Shown here piece after piece: positions 20,364 through 29,603 of a stretch of DNA of 64,000 bases. The position numbers were made by a program, and so were the translations under genes. The notes beneath the pieces were generated by a model. It saw only the letters and a program-made list of their open reading frames with translations, searched no databases and was not told the DNA's origin. The DNA lies in assembly GCF_021532655.1 (NCBI RefSeq), contig NZ_JAKGAS010000002.1, positions 62,001 to 126,000 on the forward strand, given 5' to 3'. Within the stretch, counting starts at the first letter, position 1. Each line of letters starts with the position of its first letter. The DNA comes from Paraglaciecola algarum (lineage in GTDB: Bacteria > Pseudomonadota > Gammaproteobacteria > Enterobacterales > Alteromonadaceae).

Positions 20364-21227
20364 CTATTCTATATTCGCGATCTGTTCGCGCATTTGTTCG
20401 ATGAGTACTTTTAATTCCACTGCTGATTGAGTGGTGTCTGTGTTGATAGATTTTGAACCTAGTGTGTTTGATTCGCGGTTAAACTCTTGCATCATAAAGT
20501 CAAGTCTGCGGCCTACTGCGCCACCTTTTTTGAGGATTTTACGGGTTTCACCTATGTGTGAAACTAAGCGGTCTAACTCTTCGGCTACATCTACTTTTTG
20601 CGCCAGCATCACCATTTCTTGTTCGACACGGGTGGCGTCAAGTTCGATTTTGGCTTCTTCAAAACGAGTTTGGATTTTGTCTCTTTGCCACTGGATTATT
20701 TCTGGCATAAAACCGGTAACTTTGTCGACTTCGGTTTGAATTCCGTCTAAGCGTTGTTCAATCATTGCTTTAAGATTAGCGCCTTCGGTTGCTCGGGCGG
20801 CTATAAAGTCTTTCAAGGTAAGATCAAACTCTTTAAGAATATCTCCTTGAATACTATCCATATCAGCTTCTTCGGCAGCAATTACGCCAGGCCAACGCAA
20901 AATATCTACCGGGTTTACGCCATTTGATTGGCCTTGGCTTTGTACCCAATCTGCGGCTTGCATTAGCTGTTTAGCTAAGTCTTCATTTAAACTTAATTGC
21001 CCCACAGCCGCATCGTTGGGTATAAACCTTAATGCACATTCAACTTTTCCCCGCTGCAGGCTTTTGCGAAAACGTTCACGAAGTACAGGTTCCATACTTT
21101 TGAATTGTTCAGGCAAACGGAAGTAGGTTTCGAGGAATCTTTGGTTTACGGAGCGAATTTCCCATACAGCTGTGCCCCACTCGGCTTTAAGTTCTCGGCG
21201 GGCAAAGGCGGTCATACTGTAAATCAT
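20364..21227 (-). CDS. yicC: YicC-family endoribonuclease
   Basis: 287 residues, the E. coli length. The N-terminus MIYSMTAFARREL and the C-terminal GRRLDFMMQEFNRE(S)NT segment are family signatures; E. coli YicC is an RNA-degrading enzyme involved in small-RNA turnover. The start is the ATG at 21227, which has a GGAGTG ribosome site at the right distance; an in-frame GTG at 21236 sits directly on that site and is rejected. Divergent from rph, as in E. coli. Confidence 0.95.
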   Translation of the reverse strand: MIYSMTAFARRELKAEWGTAVWEIRSVNQRFLETYFRLPEQFKSMEPVLRERFRKSLQRGKVECALRFIPNDAAVGQLSLNEDLAKQLMQAADWVQSQGQSNGVNPVDILRWPGVIAAEEADMDSIQGDILKEFDLTLKDFIAARATEGANLKAMIEQRLDGIQTEVDKVTGFMPEIIQWQRDKIQTRFEEAKIELDATRVEQEMVMLAQKVDVAEELDRLVSHIGETRKILKKGGAVGRRLDFMMQEFNRESNTLGSKSINTDTTQSAVELKVLIEQMREQIANIE

Positions 21228-21427
21228 CAAAATCACTCCAAAAGTTTAAGTGCGGCTATTATACCCCTATCATCTTTAAATTCGCTATCTGCGAATGTCT
21301 TTAGTTATTAATTCTAAATCAGTCCATTGAATAACAAATATGACCACAATTAATCAGCAAATAGTTCGGCTTTGTGGGTATAATTCGCAGCAAATTTATT
21401 GATGTTTATTTATGATGGAGCTTCACC

Positions 21428-22141
21428 ATGCGCCCAAGTGGAAGAACTGCTAGCCAAATCCGCCCTGTAACTATCACCAGAAACTTTACCTGCCATGCTG
21501 AAGGTTCAGTATTAATTGAATTCGGAAACACTAAAGTGTTGTGTAATGCTTCGGTAACTGAAGGCGTGCCGCGTTTTATGAAAGGCAAAGGCCAAGGTTG
21601 GGTAACAGCTGAATACAGTATGTTACCAAGAGCCACTCATACTCGCTCTGATCGTGAAGCGGCTCGAGGCAAACAAGGTGGTCGTACTCTTGAAATCCAA
21701 CGTTTAATTGCTCGTTCTTTGCGCGCGGCAGTTGATTTAAAGTTATTGGGTGAGAACACCATAGTGGTGGATTGTGACGTGATCCAAGCTGATGGTGGAA
21801 CGCGCACTGCTTCTATCACAGGTGCATGTGTGGCTTTAGCTGATGCACTCACTTGGATGCGTGCAAAAGGTATTTTAAAAACTAACCCAATTAAGCACAT
21901 GATTGCTGCACTATCGGTAGGTGTTTATAAAGGGACGGCTATTGCCGATTTAGAATACCTAGAAGACTCTGATGCTGAAACTGATATGAACGTAGTCATG
22001 ACTGACACAGGAAAACTGATTGAAGTACAAGGCACAGCCGAAGGCGAACCTTTTGACTTTGATGAGCTAAACGAAATGTTAGAGCTAGCTAAACACGGTA
22101 TTCGTGAATTGTTTGATGAACAAAAGTCAGCCTTAAACTAA
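21428..22141 (+). CDS. rph: Ribonuclease PH
   Basis: Phosphorolytic 3'-5' exoribonuclease that trims tRNA 3' ends. The 237 residues match the full-length active enzyme (238 in E. coli before the K-12 frameshift). Signatures: [33 protein letters not shown], the RNase PH phosphate-binding region [16 protein letters not shown], and [16 protein letters not shown]. The ATG follows a GGAGC site. pyrE follows after 22 bases, as in E. coli. Confidence 0.98.
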   Translation: MRPSGRTASQIRPVTITRNFTCHAEGSVLIEFGNTKVLCNASVTEGVPRFMKGKGQGWVTAEYSMLPRATHTRSDREAARGKQGGRTLEIQRLIARSLRAAVDLKLLGENTIVVDCDVIQADGGTRTASITGACVALADALTWMRAKGILKTNPIKHMIAALSVGVYKGTAIADLEYLEDSDAETDMNVVMTDTGKLIEVQGTAEGEPFDFDELNEMLELAKHGIRELFDEQKSALN

Positions 22142-22163
22142 ATTATTAGAATCAGAGTTATTT

Positions 22164-22805
22164 ATGCAGGATTATCAAAAAGAATTTATTGAGTTTGCCC
22201 TAGCTCGTAATGTTTTAAAATTTGGGCAATTTACCCTTAAATCAGGTAGAACTAGCCCGTATTTTTTTAATGCTGGCTTATTTAATACAGGTGGTGATTT
22301 AGCTAAGTTAGGCCAATTTTATGCACAAGCATTGCAAGATTCAAATATTGATTACGATGTGTTGTTTGGCCCAGCTTATAAAGGTATTCCTATCGCTACC
22401 ACTACGGCTGTGGCACTTGCTGATAAACATGGGGTAGATAAACCTTATTGTTTTAATCGTAAAGAAGCGAAAACTCATGGCGAAGGTGGCAATTTAGTGG
22501 GTAGTCCATTAGCTGGAAAAATTATGCTGGTGGATGATGTGATCACCGCAGGTACGGCTATTCGCGAATCCATGTTGTTAATCGAACAAAATAAGGCTGA
22601 TTTAGCCGGAGTGTTAATCGCTTTAGATCGTCAAGAAAAAGGCCAAGGTGAATTGTCGGCCATTCAAGAAGTTGAGCGTGACTTTAATACGCAAGTGGTA
22701 TCCATAGTTAGTTTAGCTGATTTAGTTGAATATTTAGCCGAGAAACCAGACATGGCTGAACATTTGGCTAACATTAAACAATACCGCATTGACTTCGGGA
22801 TTTAG
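22164..22805 (+). CDS. pyrE: Orotate phosphoribosyltransferase
   Basis: Converts orotate and PRPP to orotidine monophosphate in pyrimidine synthesis. 213 residues as in E. coli. The PRPP-binding motif [15 protein letters not shown] and the GPAYKGIP loop are present. It follows rph by 22 bases; no pyrE attenuator of the E. coli type is apparent in so short a gap. slmA, its usual neighbour, is about 35 kb away. Confidence 0.98.
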   Translation: MQDYQKEFIEFALARNVLKFGQFTLKSGRTSPYFFNAGLFNTGGDLAKLGQFYAQALQDSNIDYDVLFGPAYKGIPIATTTAVALADKHGVDKPYCFNRKEAKTHGEGGNLVGSPLAGKIMLVDDVITAGTAIRESMLLIEQNKADLAGVLIALDRQEKGQGELSAIQEVERDFNTQVVSIVSLADLVEYLAEKPDMAEHLANIKQYRIDFGI

Positions 22806-22812
22806 TCAATAG

Positions 22813-23064
22813 ATGAGTCAATCTTGCCCTTTTGAATCAGCTGATTATGAATTAGACGCACTTGGATTACGATGTCCTGAGCCTGTGATGATGGTGCGTT
22901 TAAAGATTCGTGATATGCAGATAGGTGAAACTCTATCTGTCACCGCAGATGATCATTCAACCACGCGGGATATACCTAGTTTTTGTCGTTTTATGGATCA
23001 CGAGTTAGTGGCAACTGATACAGAAAAAAGCCCATATCGCTATGTGGTAAAGAAAGGGAAATAG
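22813..23064 (+). CDS. tusA: TusA-family sulfur carrier protein
   Basis: 83 residues (E. coli TusA 81). The family signature [16 protein letters not shown] contains the persulfide-carrying cysteine at position 21, so it probably relays sulfur to tRNA 2-thiouridine synthesis or other sulfur acceptors. The rest ([22 protein letters not shown]) matches TusA closely. It starts 7 bases after pyrE with little ribosome site, suggesting translational coupling to pyrE; this neighbour is not the E. coli arrangement. Confidence 0.9.
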   Translation: MSQSCPFESADYELDALGLRCPEPVMMVRLKIRDMQIGETLSVTADDHSTTRDIPSFCRFMDHELVATDTEKSPYRYVVKKGK

Positions 23065-23083
23065 CCAACCTGTATGGTTGGCT
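23063..23083. terminator. Hairpin after tusA
   Basis: AGCCAACC (23063-23070) and GGTTGGCT (23076-23083) form a perfect 8-bp stem with a 5-base loop starting inside the tusA stop codon, between two convergent genes. The T-run is weak. Confidence 0.6.
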
Positions 23084-23107
23084 ATTGTATTGAAAGCGCC
23101 AGCTTCC

Positions 23108-23860
23108 TTAAGGTTTACGGAATTTTAAGGTCCAGCGATCGGTATTTCCTGTCACAGATCTTGCACCTACTTCGTATTCTAATTCATCGTCTTCACGAAA
23201 ATGTAAATCACTAAAATCGACAAATTCAAAACCAGCCTCTTGAATTTCTTTTATAGCTAAAACAGGATCAAATCGGCGATTATTAGCCGGTGTATGTTGT
23301 TCCATATGTCTACGTGTATGATCAACAACAGCGTAAATACCACCTGGTTTTAAGGCATCAAAGGCCATGTCATTCATCTTACGACGGCCTTGCTCATCGA
23401 AATTATGGTAGTTACGAAATGTGAACACCATATCTACATTTTTTACGTCTAGCGTACTTGCTTCTAGCGTATAAAAGTCAGCGCCTTCTTTTTTATATAT
23501 TTTTGAATCTTCAGCCAAAATTTTGATTTTTTCAAAACCCGTTTCTTTAGTTAGATTTTTAATTCGACTGGTAAACAAGGCTCCATAATATTGGCCTTTT
23601 TCAGCAACAGTTGGGGCGAGTAGTTTAGTGTACCAACCGCCACCAGGAATTAATTCAACTATTGTCATATCGTCTCTTAGGCCAAAAAAATCAAGGGTTT
23701 CGATCGGCATACGATTTTTATCTCTGTCTTTTTCTTTGTCAGAGCGAATTTCAGCTTGCATGGCTACTTTGACTTTTTCTGCGGTGTTTTCAAATTCATT
23801 GGCTGCATAAGCACCACTGCATAGGGCTGTAAATAGAATTGTGGTAATAATTTTTTTCAC
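23108..23860 (-). CDS. Exported class I SAM methyltransferase-like protein
   Basis: 250 residues with a clear signal peptide (KKIITTILFTALCSGAYA, cleavage after AYA). The remainder has a methyltransferase fold: MTIVELIPGGGWYTKLLAP is the SAM glycine loop, VDMVFTFRNYHNF the acidic/motif IV region, ALKPGGIYAVVDHT the post-motif strand. This matches the uncharacterised family of predicted exported methyltransferases (COG4798-like). Where it would obtain SAM in the periplasm is unclear, so it may bind another ligand. The GTG at 23860 is preferred over ATG 23875: GGAG lies 9 bases before it and the signal peptide then starts cleanly with lysines. Confidence 0.8.
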   Translation of the reverse strand: MKKIITTILFTALCSGAYAANEFENTAEKVKVAMQAEIRSDKEKDRDKNRMPIETLDFFGLRDDMTIVELIPGGGWYTKLLAPTVAEKGQYYGALFTSRIKNLTKETGFEKIKILAEDSKIYKKEGADFYTLEASTLDVKNVDMVFTFRNYHNFDEQGRRKMNDMAFDALKPGGIYAVVDHTRRHMEQHTPANNRRFDPVLAIKEIQEAGFEFVDFSDLHFREDDELEYEVGARSVTGNTDRWTLKFRKP

Positions 23861-23998
23861 GTAGAAAATCTCCATTTATTATTGATGACATGGGTAGTGT
23901 TGGTTATCAGACCACATAAAGGCTAATAAAATTACACTAAGGTAAATGGATTTTGTAACAAGATGTTGTGTACAGCAGGTTTAGCTTTTTAACTTTAT

Positions 23999-24030
23999 CG
24001 AGAGCTACAATGTTAAAAATGAAGCTCTCG
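23999..24030. terminator. Hairpin at the 3' end of the DUF3014 gene
   Basis: CGAGAGCT and AGCTCTCG form a perfect 8-bp stem, located just downstream of the minus-strand DUF3014 gene. No strong T-run on the minus strand, so termination is uncertain. Confidence 0.45.
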
Positions 24031-24045
24031 TAAGGGAAATTAGTG

Positions 24046-24876
24046 TTAAAGCGCCAACAGGTCTTTAATCTCTCTTAGTTTTGCTTTGATTCGGCGCATG
24101 TTTTCTGGACCAGTGCGCAGTAATTGTTTCTGTGGACCAGATAAACTCTCTAATTGGTCGTCAGCAAATTTAAACATTACGCTATCGGTATACACTTCAA
24201 CAGGTACAGGGACTTCTGGTGTGTCTAATAAAACATTAATTGCATCAGCCAATTTTTCTTCGAAACTGTCTCTTGGGCTGCTAATTTCAGCAAAAATTTG
24301 TTCAATGGCCGGTTTATATTCTTGGTATAACTGAATTAATGACTCGGTTTGAATAGATTCGAACACTTCCACATAGGGTGAATAACGTTTGTAACTTGCC
24401 GGATCGATCCAATCTCTATCTGCTTGACGAAAAGTCCTAAAAGGTTTTTCTGGATTGGATAACACTCTATGACTAGCGGTTAAATTTTCTTCGGCTAAGG
24501 TGTTGGTCATAACAACAAAGCGTTGCAATAAAGATTCATCAATTAATAACCTAGCGAATGCATCATAATCAGATAAGGTCAATAATTTAGTTTTAACCGC
24601 TCCATCACTCGTATCTAAAGGTTCCTCTATTTCAGGTTCTTCAATCACGGGTTCAACAACTGGTTCAGCAACGTAAGGTTCTGGCTCTTCAATCTCAATC
24701 TTAGGCTCAGGTTCAGGAGTCGGTTCAACTAGCGGTTGAGTCACAGGTGGGATGACTAACGGTTCAGGCTCAACTATGGCATCTTTAGGCCAAAATATAA
24801 CAGCCAGTATAATCACTAAGACTATTGCCGCAATGATGTAATGGGGAACCAATGACTTTTTAGTTTCTTCGCTCAT
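24046..24876 (-). CDS. DUF3014 membrane-anchored protein
   Basis: 276 residues: a single N-terminal membrane helix (about 12-30), a Pro/Glu-rich spacer (about 31-90) made of repeated P-E-P and E-E-P units, then a folded region (about 95-276) that I recognise as DUF3014 (DYDAFARLLIDESLLQRFVVMTNTLA, RTFRQADRDWIDPASYKRY). The long acidic proline spacer suggests the domain is held away from the inner membrane in the periplasm, like TonB-type linkers. Function is unknown. Single gene. Confidence 0.82.
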   Translation of the reverse strand: MSEETKKSLVPHYIIAAIVLVIILAVIFWPKDAIVEPEPLVIPPVTQPLVEPTPEPEPKIEIEEPEPYVAEPVVEPVIEEPEIEEPLDTSDGAVKTKLLTLSDYDAFARLLIDESLLQRFVVMTNTLAEENLTASHRVLSNPEKPFRTFRQADRDWIDPASYKRYSPYVEVFESIQTESLIQLYQEYKPAIEQIFAEISSPRDSFEEKLADAINVLLDTPEVPVPVEVYTDSVMFKFADDQLESLSGPQKQLLRTGPENMRRIKAKLREIKDLLAL

Positions 24877-25065
24877 GAAAATTCTCGTCTTTATTAAAAC
24901 AAGTACTACACAGTAAGTTCTAGCCTACTTAATTTTACACAAAAATGATACGAGCAGATTGTAAATTAGTGTAATCAGTGTATTTTTTTGATTGAAAATA
25001 AGTACTTGTAAAACTGGACCGAAAGTTACAATCTGTTGTTTTTTAATGAAGAGGGTAAAGGCTAA

Positions 25066-25650
25066 ATGTTAGATTTAACGGGCTATAAAGCGATTGTATT
25101 TGATATGGACGGTACACTAATTGATTCAATGGGGTCTCATGTGAAAGCCTGGCAGATGACCTGTGAGTTCTACGGAATGCCTTTTGATGAGGAATATATG
25201 TATGGGTTAGGAGGTGTGCCGACTCCACAAATAGCGATTTTACTGAATCAAAAATTCGGAACTGACCACTCACCTGAGGAAGTTGCGGCTAAGAAAAGGG
25301 ATTGTTGGCATTCACTTAATGACGTTCCTAAAATTATTAAAGAGACCTGTGAAGTACTAGACTTTTATCAAGGCAAGCTAAAAATGGGGGTGGGTACAGG
25401 TTCTGCACGTAAACATGCAGAGGAAGCTCTAAAACTCACTGGTATTGATAAAAAAATTACTGCTTTGGTTACGGCAACAGACGTAACTGATGGTAAACCT
25501 CACCCAGAGACTTTCTTAAAAGTGGCCGAGTTATTAGGCGTTGAAGCAAAAGATTGTGTTGTTTTTGAAGACACTGAAATGGGTCGACAAGCCGCAGAAG
25601 CGGCAAACATGGATTGTATTTTGGTTAAAAATGGTAAGATCCAAGCCTAG
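25066..25650 (+). CDS. HAD-family sugar phosphatase (YqaB / beta-phosphoglucomutase-like)
   Basis: 194 residues, close to E. coli YqaB (188), a phosphatase of fructose-1-phosphate and related sugars. HAD motifs are intact: FDMDGTLIDS (12-21), VGTGSARKHAE (motif II), K in TDGKPHPETF (motif III) and VFEDTEMGRQAA (motif IV). Cap domain of the beta-PGM type between motif I and II. The substrate cannot be fixed from sequence. Preceded by GAGGG; single gene. Confidence 0.85.
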   Translation: MLDLTGYKAIVFDMDGTLIDSMGSHVKAWQMTCEFYGMPFDEEYMYGLGGVPTPQIAILLNQKFGTDHSPEEVAAKKRDCWHSLNDVPKIIKETCEVLDFYQGKLKMGVGTGSARKHAEEALKLTGIDKKITALVTATDVTDGKPHPETFLKVAELLGVEAKDCVVFEDTEMGRQAAEAANMDCILVKNGKIQA

Positions 25651-25767
25651 GTTATCCGGAACTGGAACTAGTGACTAAATATATTAACTTAATCTTGTTT
25701 GTTGTCCGAGCTGCTTGTTAATTTGGAATTATGCTGAAATTTAAATTCATTTATCTGAGGACATAAA

Positions 25768-26283
25768 ATGAAAATAATTAATGGTTTAATATTATTAGTT
25801 TTATTTATGGGGTTAAATGTTCAAGCCAAAGTGTTACAGATAGCAGAGCATGGTTTTATAGTCGAAAACACGATCCAAACCGCTCATAATTCAGAATTTG
25901 TTTGGGCAAAATTGGTCAAAGGTATAGATAAGTGGTGGCCTAAAGATCACACATGGTGGGGTCAACAAGGTCAGCTTTCTATTCAAACATTTGCTGGTGG
26001 TTGTTTTTGCGAAACCTCTGGTGATAAATCGGCTGAACATATGCGTATAAGTTTTGTAGAACCTAATAAAATATTACGCATGACAGGCGGATTAGGGCCT
26101 TTACAAGAAATGGGCATGTATGGCGCATTGAATTGGACTTTGTCTGCAAACAATGGAGCAACCCTAGTCACTTTGACTTACAGAGTCTCTGGTATTAACC
26201 CAGATGGATTTGAAAAACTTGCGCCAATAGTTGATAAGGTGCAAACCATGCAGCTTAATCAATTAAAAAAGTATCTAGAATAA
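25768..26283 (+). CDS. Exported SRPBCC (START-like) domain protein
   Basis: 171 residues with a signal peptide (about 1-20, ending VQA). The mature part has the START/SRPBCC layout: GFIVENTIQTAHNSEFVWAKLV at the start, W-rich loop KWWPKDHTWWGQQGQ, central ILRMTGGLGPLQEMG and a C-terminal helix IVDKVQTMQLNQLKKYL closing a lipid-type cavity. The ligand is unknown. A TGAGGA site precedes the ATG. Probably monocistronic, ending at the hairpin at 26302-26330. Confidence 0.8.
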   Translation: MKIINGLILLVLFMGLNVQAKVLQIAEHGFIVENTIQTAHNSEFVWAKLVKGIDKWWPKDHTWWGQQGQLSIQTFAGGCFCETSGDKSAEHMRISFVEPNKILRMTGGLGPLQEMGMYGALNWTLSANNGATLVTLTYRVSGINPDGFEKLAPIVDKVQTMQLNQLKKYLE

Positions 26284-26301
26284 AATGTATTTAGAAAAGT
26301 A

Positions 26302-26330
26302 ACCTTGGTTCTCAAAATCAGAACCAAGGT
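26302..26330. terminator. Bidirectional terminator between SRPBCC and DUF6702 genes
   Basis: ACCTTGGTTCT and AGAACCAAGGT form a perfect 11-bp stem with a 7-base loop between two convergent genes; a weak T-rich stretch (CTCTTTATT) follows on the plus strand. Confidence 0.75.
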
Positions 26331-26370
26331 ACTCTTTATTAAGAAGTTGCACTAAAGGTAAATTTACCCC

Positions 26371-26877
26371 CTAGTGTTTAAAGTCAACTTTAAGTAATTC
26401 AACAGAGTTAGTAAAAGTTAAGGTTTGCAAGTCACCCTTACCTTCCACATTGATGGTGTTGACTTGCTCTGGCCATAAGTCACGAAGTGCATCGTGGCGA
26501 ATTTTCAAATTCTCAAGCTTTGCTGGTTGTTTGGTTTCTTGGTAAACCCAAAAAAACTGCCCTTCAATCTCATGCCCGACTACCTTTAAAGGTAATGGCT
26601 TGTTATGACTATCATACAGACTGAACTTTTGTTCTACATATTCACTAAATTTAGCTTGAGTGGTTTCAGCATCCAAAATATCAGCATCTTTTCCAAAAAT
26701 ATGTTTTACCGCATGCTCAGCATCATGCACTCTAAATCTATGCATCACTTCAATATTATGTGTACGAGGGTTAAACAACACTGTACTAATTGATGATTTT
26801 TGTTGATGAGCAAAAGTAGTAGGTGCTACTAAAAAACATAGCACTACTACTAAGTAGGAAGAAAACCTATTGATCAT
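26371..26877 (-). CDS. DUF6702 exported protein
   Basis: 168 residues with a signal peptide (about 1-23, ending TFA). The mature protein has the pattern of DUF6702 (HQQKSSISTVLFNPRTHNIEVMHRFRVHDAEH, later EGQFFWVYQE). These are small periplasmic beta proteins found beside M1-type peptidases. Here its ATG overlaps the stop of the M1 peptidase gene by four bases (ATGA), so the two are cotranscribed and translationally coupled; I infer that it assists or regulates the peptidase. Mechanism not known. Confidence 0.75.
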   Translation of the reverse strand: MINRFSSYLVVVLCFLVAPTTFAHQQKSSISTVLFNPRTHNIEVMHRFRVHDAEHAVKHIFGKDADILDAETTQAKFSEYVEQKFSLYDSHNKPLPLKVVGHEIEGQFFWVYQETKQPAKLENLKIRHDALRDLWPEQVNTINVEGKGDLQTLTFTNSVELLKVDFKH

Positions 26878-29333
26878 TCTTCTTCCGTTTTCTTTTTCTT
26901 GCCTGTGTCTTTATTAAGCTCAGTTTTGATATCTTGCATAAGATCTTGAGCCACCTTGCTTGTGCTCTTCTTACGTTTATAAGCTTCAATACGAGACTTA
27001 ATAATTTGACGTGGGTAGTGGTTATTGTGGGTATCCACATCGGCTGTTTCCCACCTAGGGTCTACGGTTACACTAACAAGTTCTTTATTTTTGTCTGTGA
27101 TAATTAACTTGCTTACCGCTTTGGGAGTACGACGCCAAATTTCAGCAGGAATATATTGATTTTCCTTACTGCCATCTTCAAAAGTTAACTCCAGGATGAT
27201 AGGCATAACTAAACCACCAATATTAGAAAACTCTAATACATAGTAGTTTTTGTCTTCTTTAACTGCTCTTTCAAAAGCGGTTTTTTCCCAAGGTTTTAAG
27301 CCATTTAAGAACTTATAATATTTATTACGCTCTTTGTTCGTTACGGTAAAACGATCATTTTCGTCATAGAAATCTTTAATATCTGGGAAACGTTCAACCC
27401 AAAGTTTTTTACCTTCAGCCTTGTTGCGTTCGTCAGTTAAAGACAATGGCTTATCTAATTCTTCTTGGCGTTGACGGGCAAAATCGATATCAGGATCTTT
27501 AGTATCTAAACGTAATTTATATACGTTATCTAAAGATATATCGACATGATCTGTACTGTAAAACCATCCACGCCAAAACCAATCTAAATCCACACCAGAG
27601 GCTTCTTCCATAGTACGGAAAAAGTCAGAAGGTGTAGGGCGTTTATATTTCCAGCGGGTGGCATATTCTTTAAAAGCAAAGTCAAATAACTCTCGCCCCA
27701 ATACGGTTTCACGCAAAATATTTAAAGCAGCGGCTGGTTTAGTATAAGCATTAGGACCTAGGCGTAATACGCTATCAGACTGAGTCATAATGGGAACTTG
27801 AGTCGTCGACTTCATGTAATCGGTAATGTCACGAGGTTCAACGCCCCAAGGAATAGTTGGATCCCATTCGCGGCCAGCTACACCATCTAAAAAGCTGTTT
27901 AATCCTTCGTCCATCCAAGTCCATTGGCGTTCATCAGAGTTAACTATCATAGGGAAATAGATGTGCCCAATTTCATGGATAACCACTCCGATTAAGAAAC
28001 GTTTTTCAGCCTGCGAATAAGTGCGGCTGCCGTCGTCTTGTAGTTCAGTTCTAGGGCCATTAAAAGTGATCATTGGATATTCCATGCCACCTACTGGACC
28101 GTTAACTGATTGTGCAACTGGATAGGGGTAGTCGAACGAAAAACGGCTATACACATCTAATGTGTGAATAATGGATTCAGTTGAATATTTTTTCCATAAA
28201 TCGCCACCTTCTTTAGGATAAAAAGACATTGCCATAACCAATGGCTGTTCGCTACCACCTTGCTGGTGCCCACGGGCGTCCCACATAAACTTACGAGAAG
28301 ATGCCCAGGCAAAATCTCTTACATTGTCAGCTTTGAACTTCCAAGTTTTAGTTTTATTGGTGCCTTCTTTTTCGTTTTCTAAGGCTTCTTCAGCGGTCAC
28401 AACAAATACGATACGCTCTGCAGTTTCAGCTTCTTTAAGTCGTTTACGTTGAGTAGAGGTTAATACGTCTTTTGGATTCTCTAACGAACCTGTTGAGCTA
28501 ACAATATGATCTGCTGGAACGGTTAGTTCTACTTCATAATTACCAAACTCTAAGGTGAACTCCCCACGACCAATGAACTCTTTATTGGTCCATGCTTCGT
28601 AATCAGTGTAAGAATGTAAGCGCGGGAACCATTGAGCTAACAAGAAAATGTCGTTGCCGCCTTCTCTTTCATCATCTGCAAAGTGCTCGTAACCCGCTCG
28701 GGCTGATACAGCATCTTCTTCGACAATATTGAAGGCAAAATCTAAAGAGAATGTGACTTTTTTGCCTGGCTTTAAGTGAGTTGGCAAATCAATACGCATG
28801 TTAGTGCCAACAATAACGTAGTGTAATGAATTTCCACGTTTATCTTTTACATTAGTAATGTCATAACCTAGCACGTTATCTTCAACAAATTGTTGGCGAC
28901 GTAAAGCGCTCAAACTGAGCTGTGCAGGTTTGTCTGAAGATGCAGCAGCAGTGGCTGGCCCACGACTGCCAATACCACCAAAAGTAGTTGTTGTGGCAGA
29001 CATTGAATCATCTTTGAATTTATTTTGATCTAATTGCATCCACAAATACTTTAGAGTATCGGGCGAATTATTATGATAAGTCATAGTTTGGCTAGCTTCG
29101 ATTCGACGTTTTTCTTCGTCTAACTTAGCCTTAATTTGGTAATCGACTTGCTGTTGCCAATACTCATGGCCAGGTTCCCCTGCTGCATTTCGGTATACGT
29201 TTGGAGTAGGAAGTGATTCATCGAGCTGACGAAATTTGTCTTCAAAACTTCCTTTTGTTTGATTAATGCTAGCATTTGCTGTGATTAACACAGAAAACGA
29301 TAACACGGATATCGTAATTAATTTGTTAAACAT
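26874..29333 (-). CDS. Exported M1-family zinc metallopeptidase
   Basis: 819 residues with signal peptide (about 1-22). Zinc site HEIGH at 453-457 and the third ligand E476 in MDEGLN give the HEXXH-x18-E gluzincin pattern; the substrate-binding GGMEYP precedes it, standing for the GAMEN motif of aminopeptidases. The C-terminal 150 residues are rich in charged residues and end in a lysine tail (KKKKTEEE). Probably a periplasmic or outer-membrane-associated peptidase of the large marine-bacterial M1 group. Coupled to the DUF6702 gene downstream. The gap 29334-29588 upstream holds the promoter and nothing else I can identify. Confidence 0.88.
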   Translation of the reverse strand: MFNKLITISVLSFSVLITANASINQTKGSFEDKFRQLDESLPTPNVYRNAAGEPGHEYWQQQVDYQIKAKLDEEKRRIEASQTMTYHNNSPDTLKYLWMQLDQNKFKDDSMSATTTTFGGIGSRGPATAAASSDKPAQLSLSALRRQQFVEDNVLGYDITNVKDKRGNSLHYVIVGTNMRIDLPTHLKPGKKVTFSLDFAFNIVEEDAVSARAGYEHFADDEREGGNDIFLLAQWFPRLHSYTDYEAWTNKEFIGRGEFTLEFGNYEVELTVPADHIVSSTGSLENPKDVLTSTQRKRLKEAETAERIVFVVTAEEALENEKEGTNKTKTWKFKADNVRDFAWASSRKFMWDARGHQQGGSEQPLVMAMSFYPKEGGDLWKKYSTESIIHTLDVYSRFSFDYPYPVAQSVNGPVGGMEYPMITFNGPRTELQDDGSRTYSQAEKRFLIGVVIHEIGHIYFPMIVNSDERQWTWMDEGLNSFLDGVAGREWDPTIPWGVEPRDITDYMKSTTQVPIMTQSDSVLRLGPNAYTKPAAALNILRETVLGRELFDFAFKEYATRWKYKRPTPSDFFRTMEEASGVDLDWFWRGWFYSTDHVDISLDNVYKLRLDTKDPDIDFARQRQEELDKPLSLTDERNKAEGKKLWVERFPDIKDFYDENDRFTVTNKERNKYYKFLNGLKPWEKTAFERAVKEDKNYYVLEFSNIGGLVMPIILELTFEDGSKENQYIPAEIWRRTPKAVSKLIITDKNKELVSVTVDPRWETADVDTHNNHYPRQIIKSRIEAYKRKKSTSKVAQDLMQDIKTELNKDTGKKKKTEEE

Positions 29334-29603
29334 ACTTTTCCCTGGATTTTTATTTATAGTGAATGCAGTGATTTTATTATTATTTCTGCAGAATGAATTT
29401 TATTTCATTTTTATGAATTTTTTTTGTTTAATTTGTCTCCTTTTAGACAGATTTGTGCGATTTTTGTGGAATAACCTTTATTTTTGCAATAAATGTTTCG
29501 TTTGGAGTGCAAAACTTAGGAAGCTTCCATAGCTTATAACTACAAAAGCTTGTTAATACTGCTATTTATCGTAATCTAAGGCCCTTAATTGATGAGGACA
29601 AAC

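Noticed and set aside
20541..20562. GTTTCAC / GTGAAAC repeat in yicC, like a parS half-site pair
   Set aside because: The arms are separated by six bases, unlike the compact 16-bp parS, and it lies in coding sequence.
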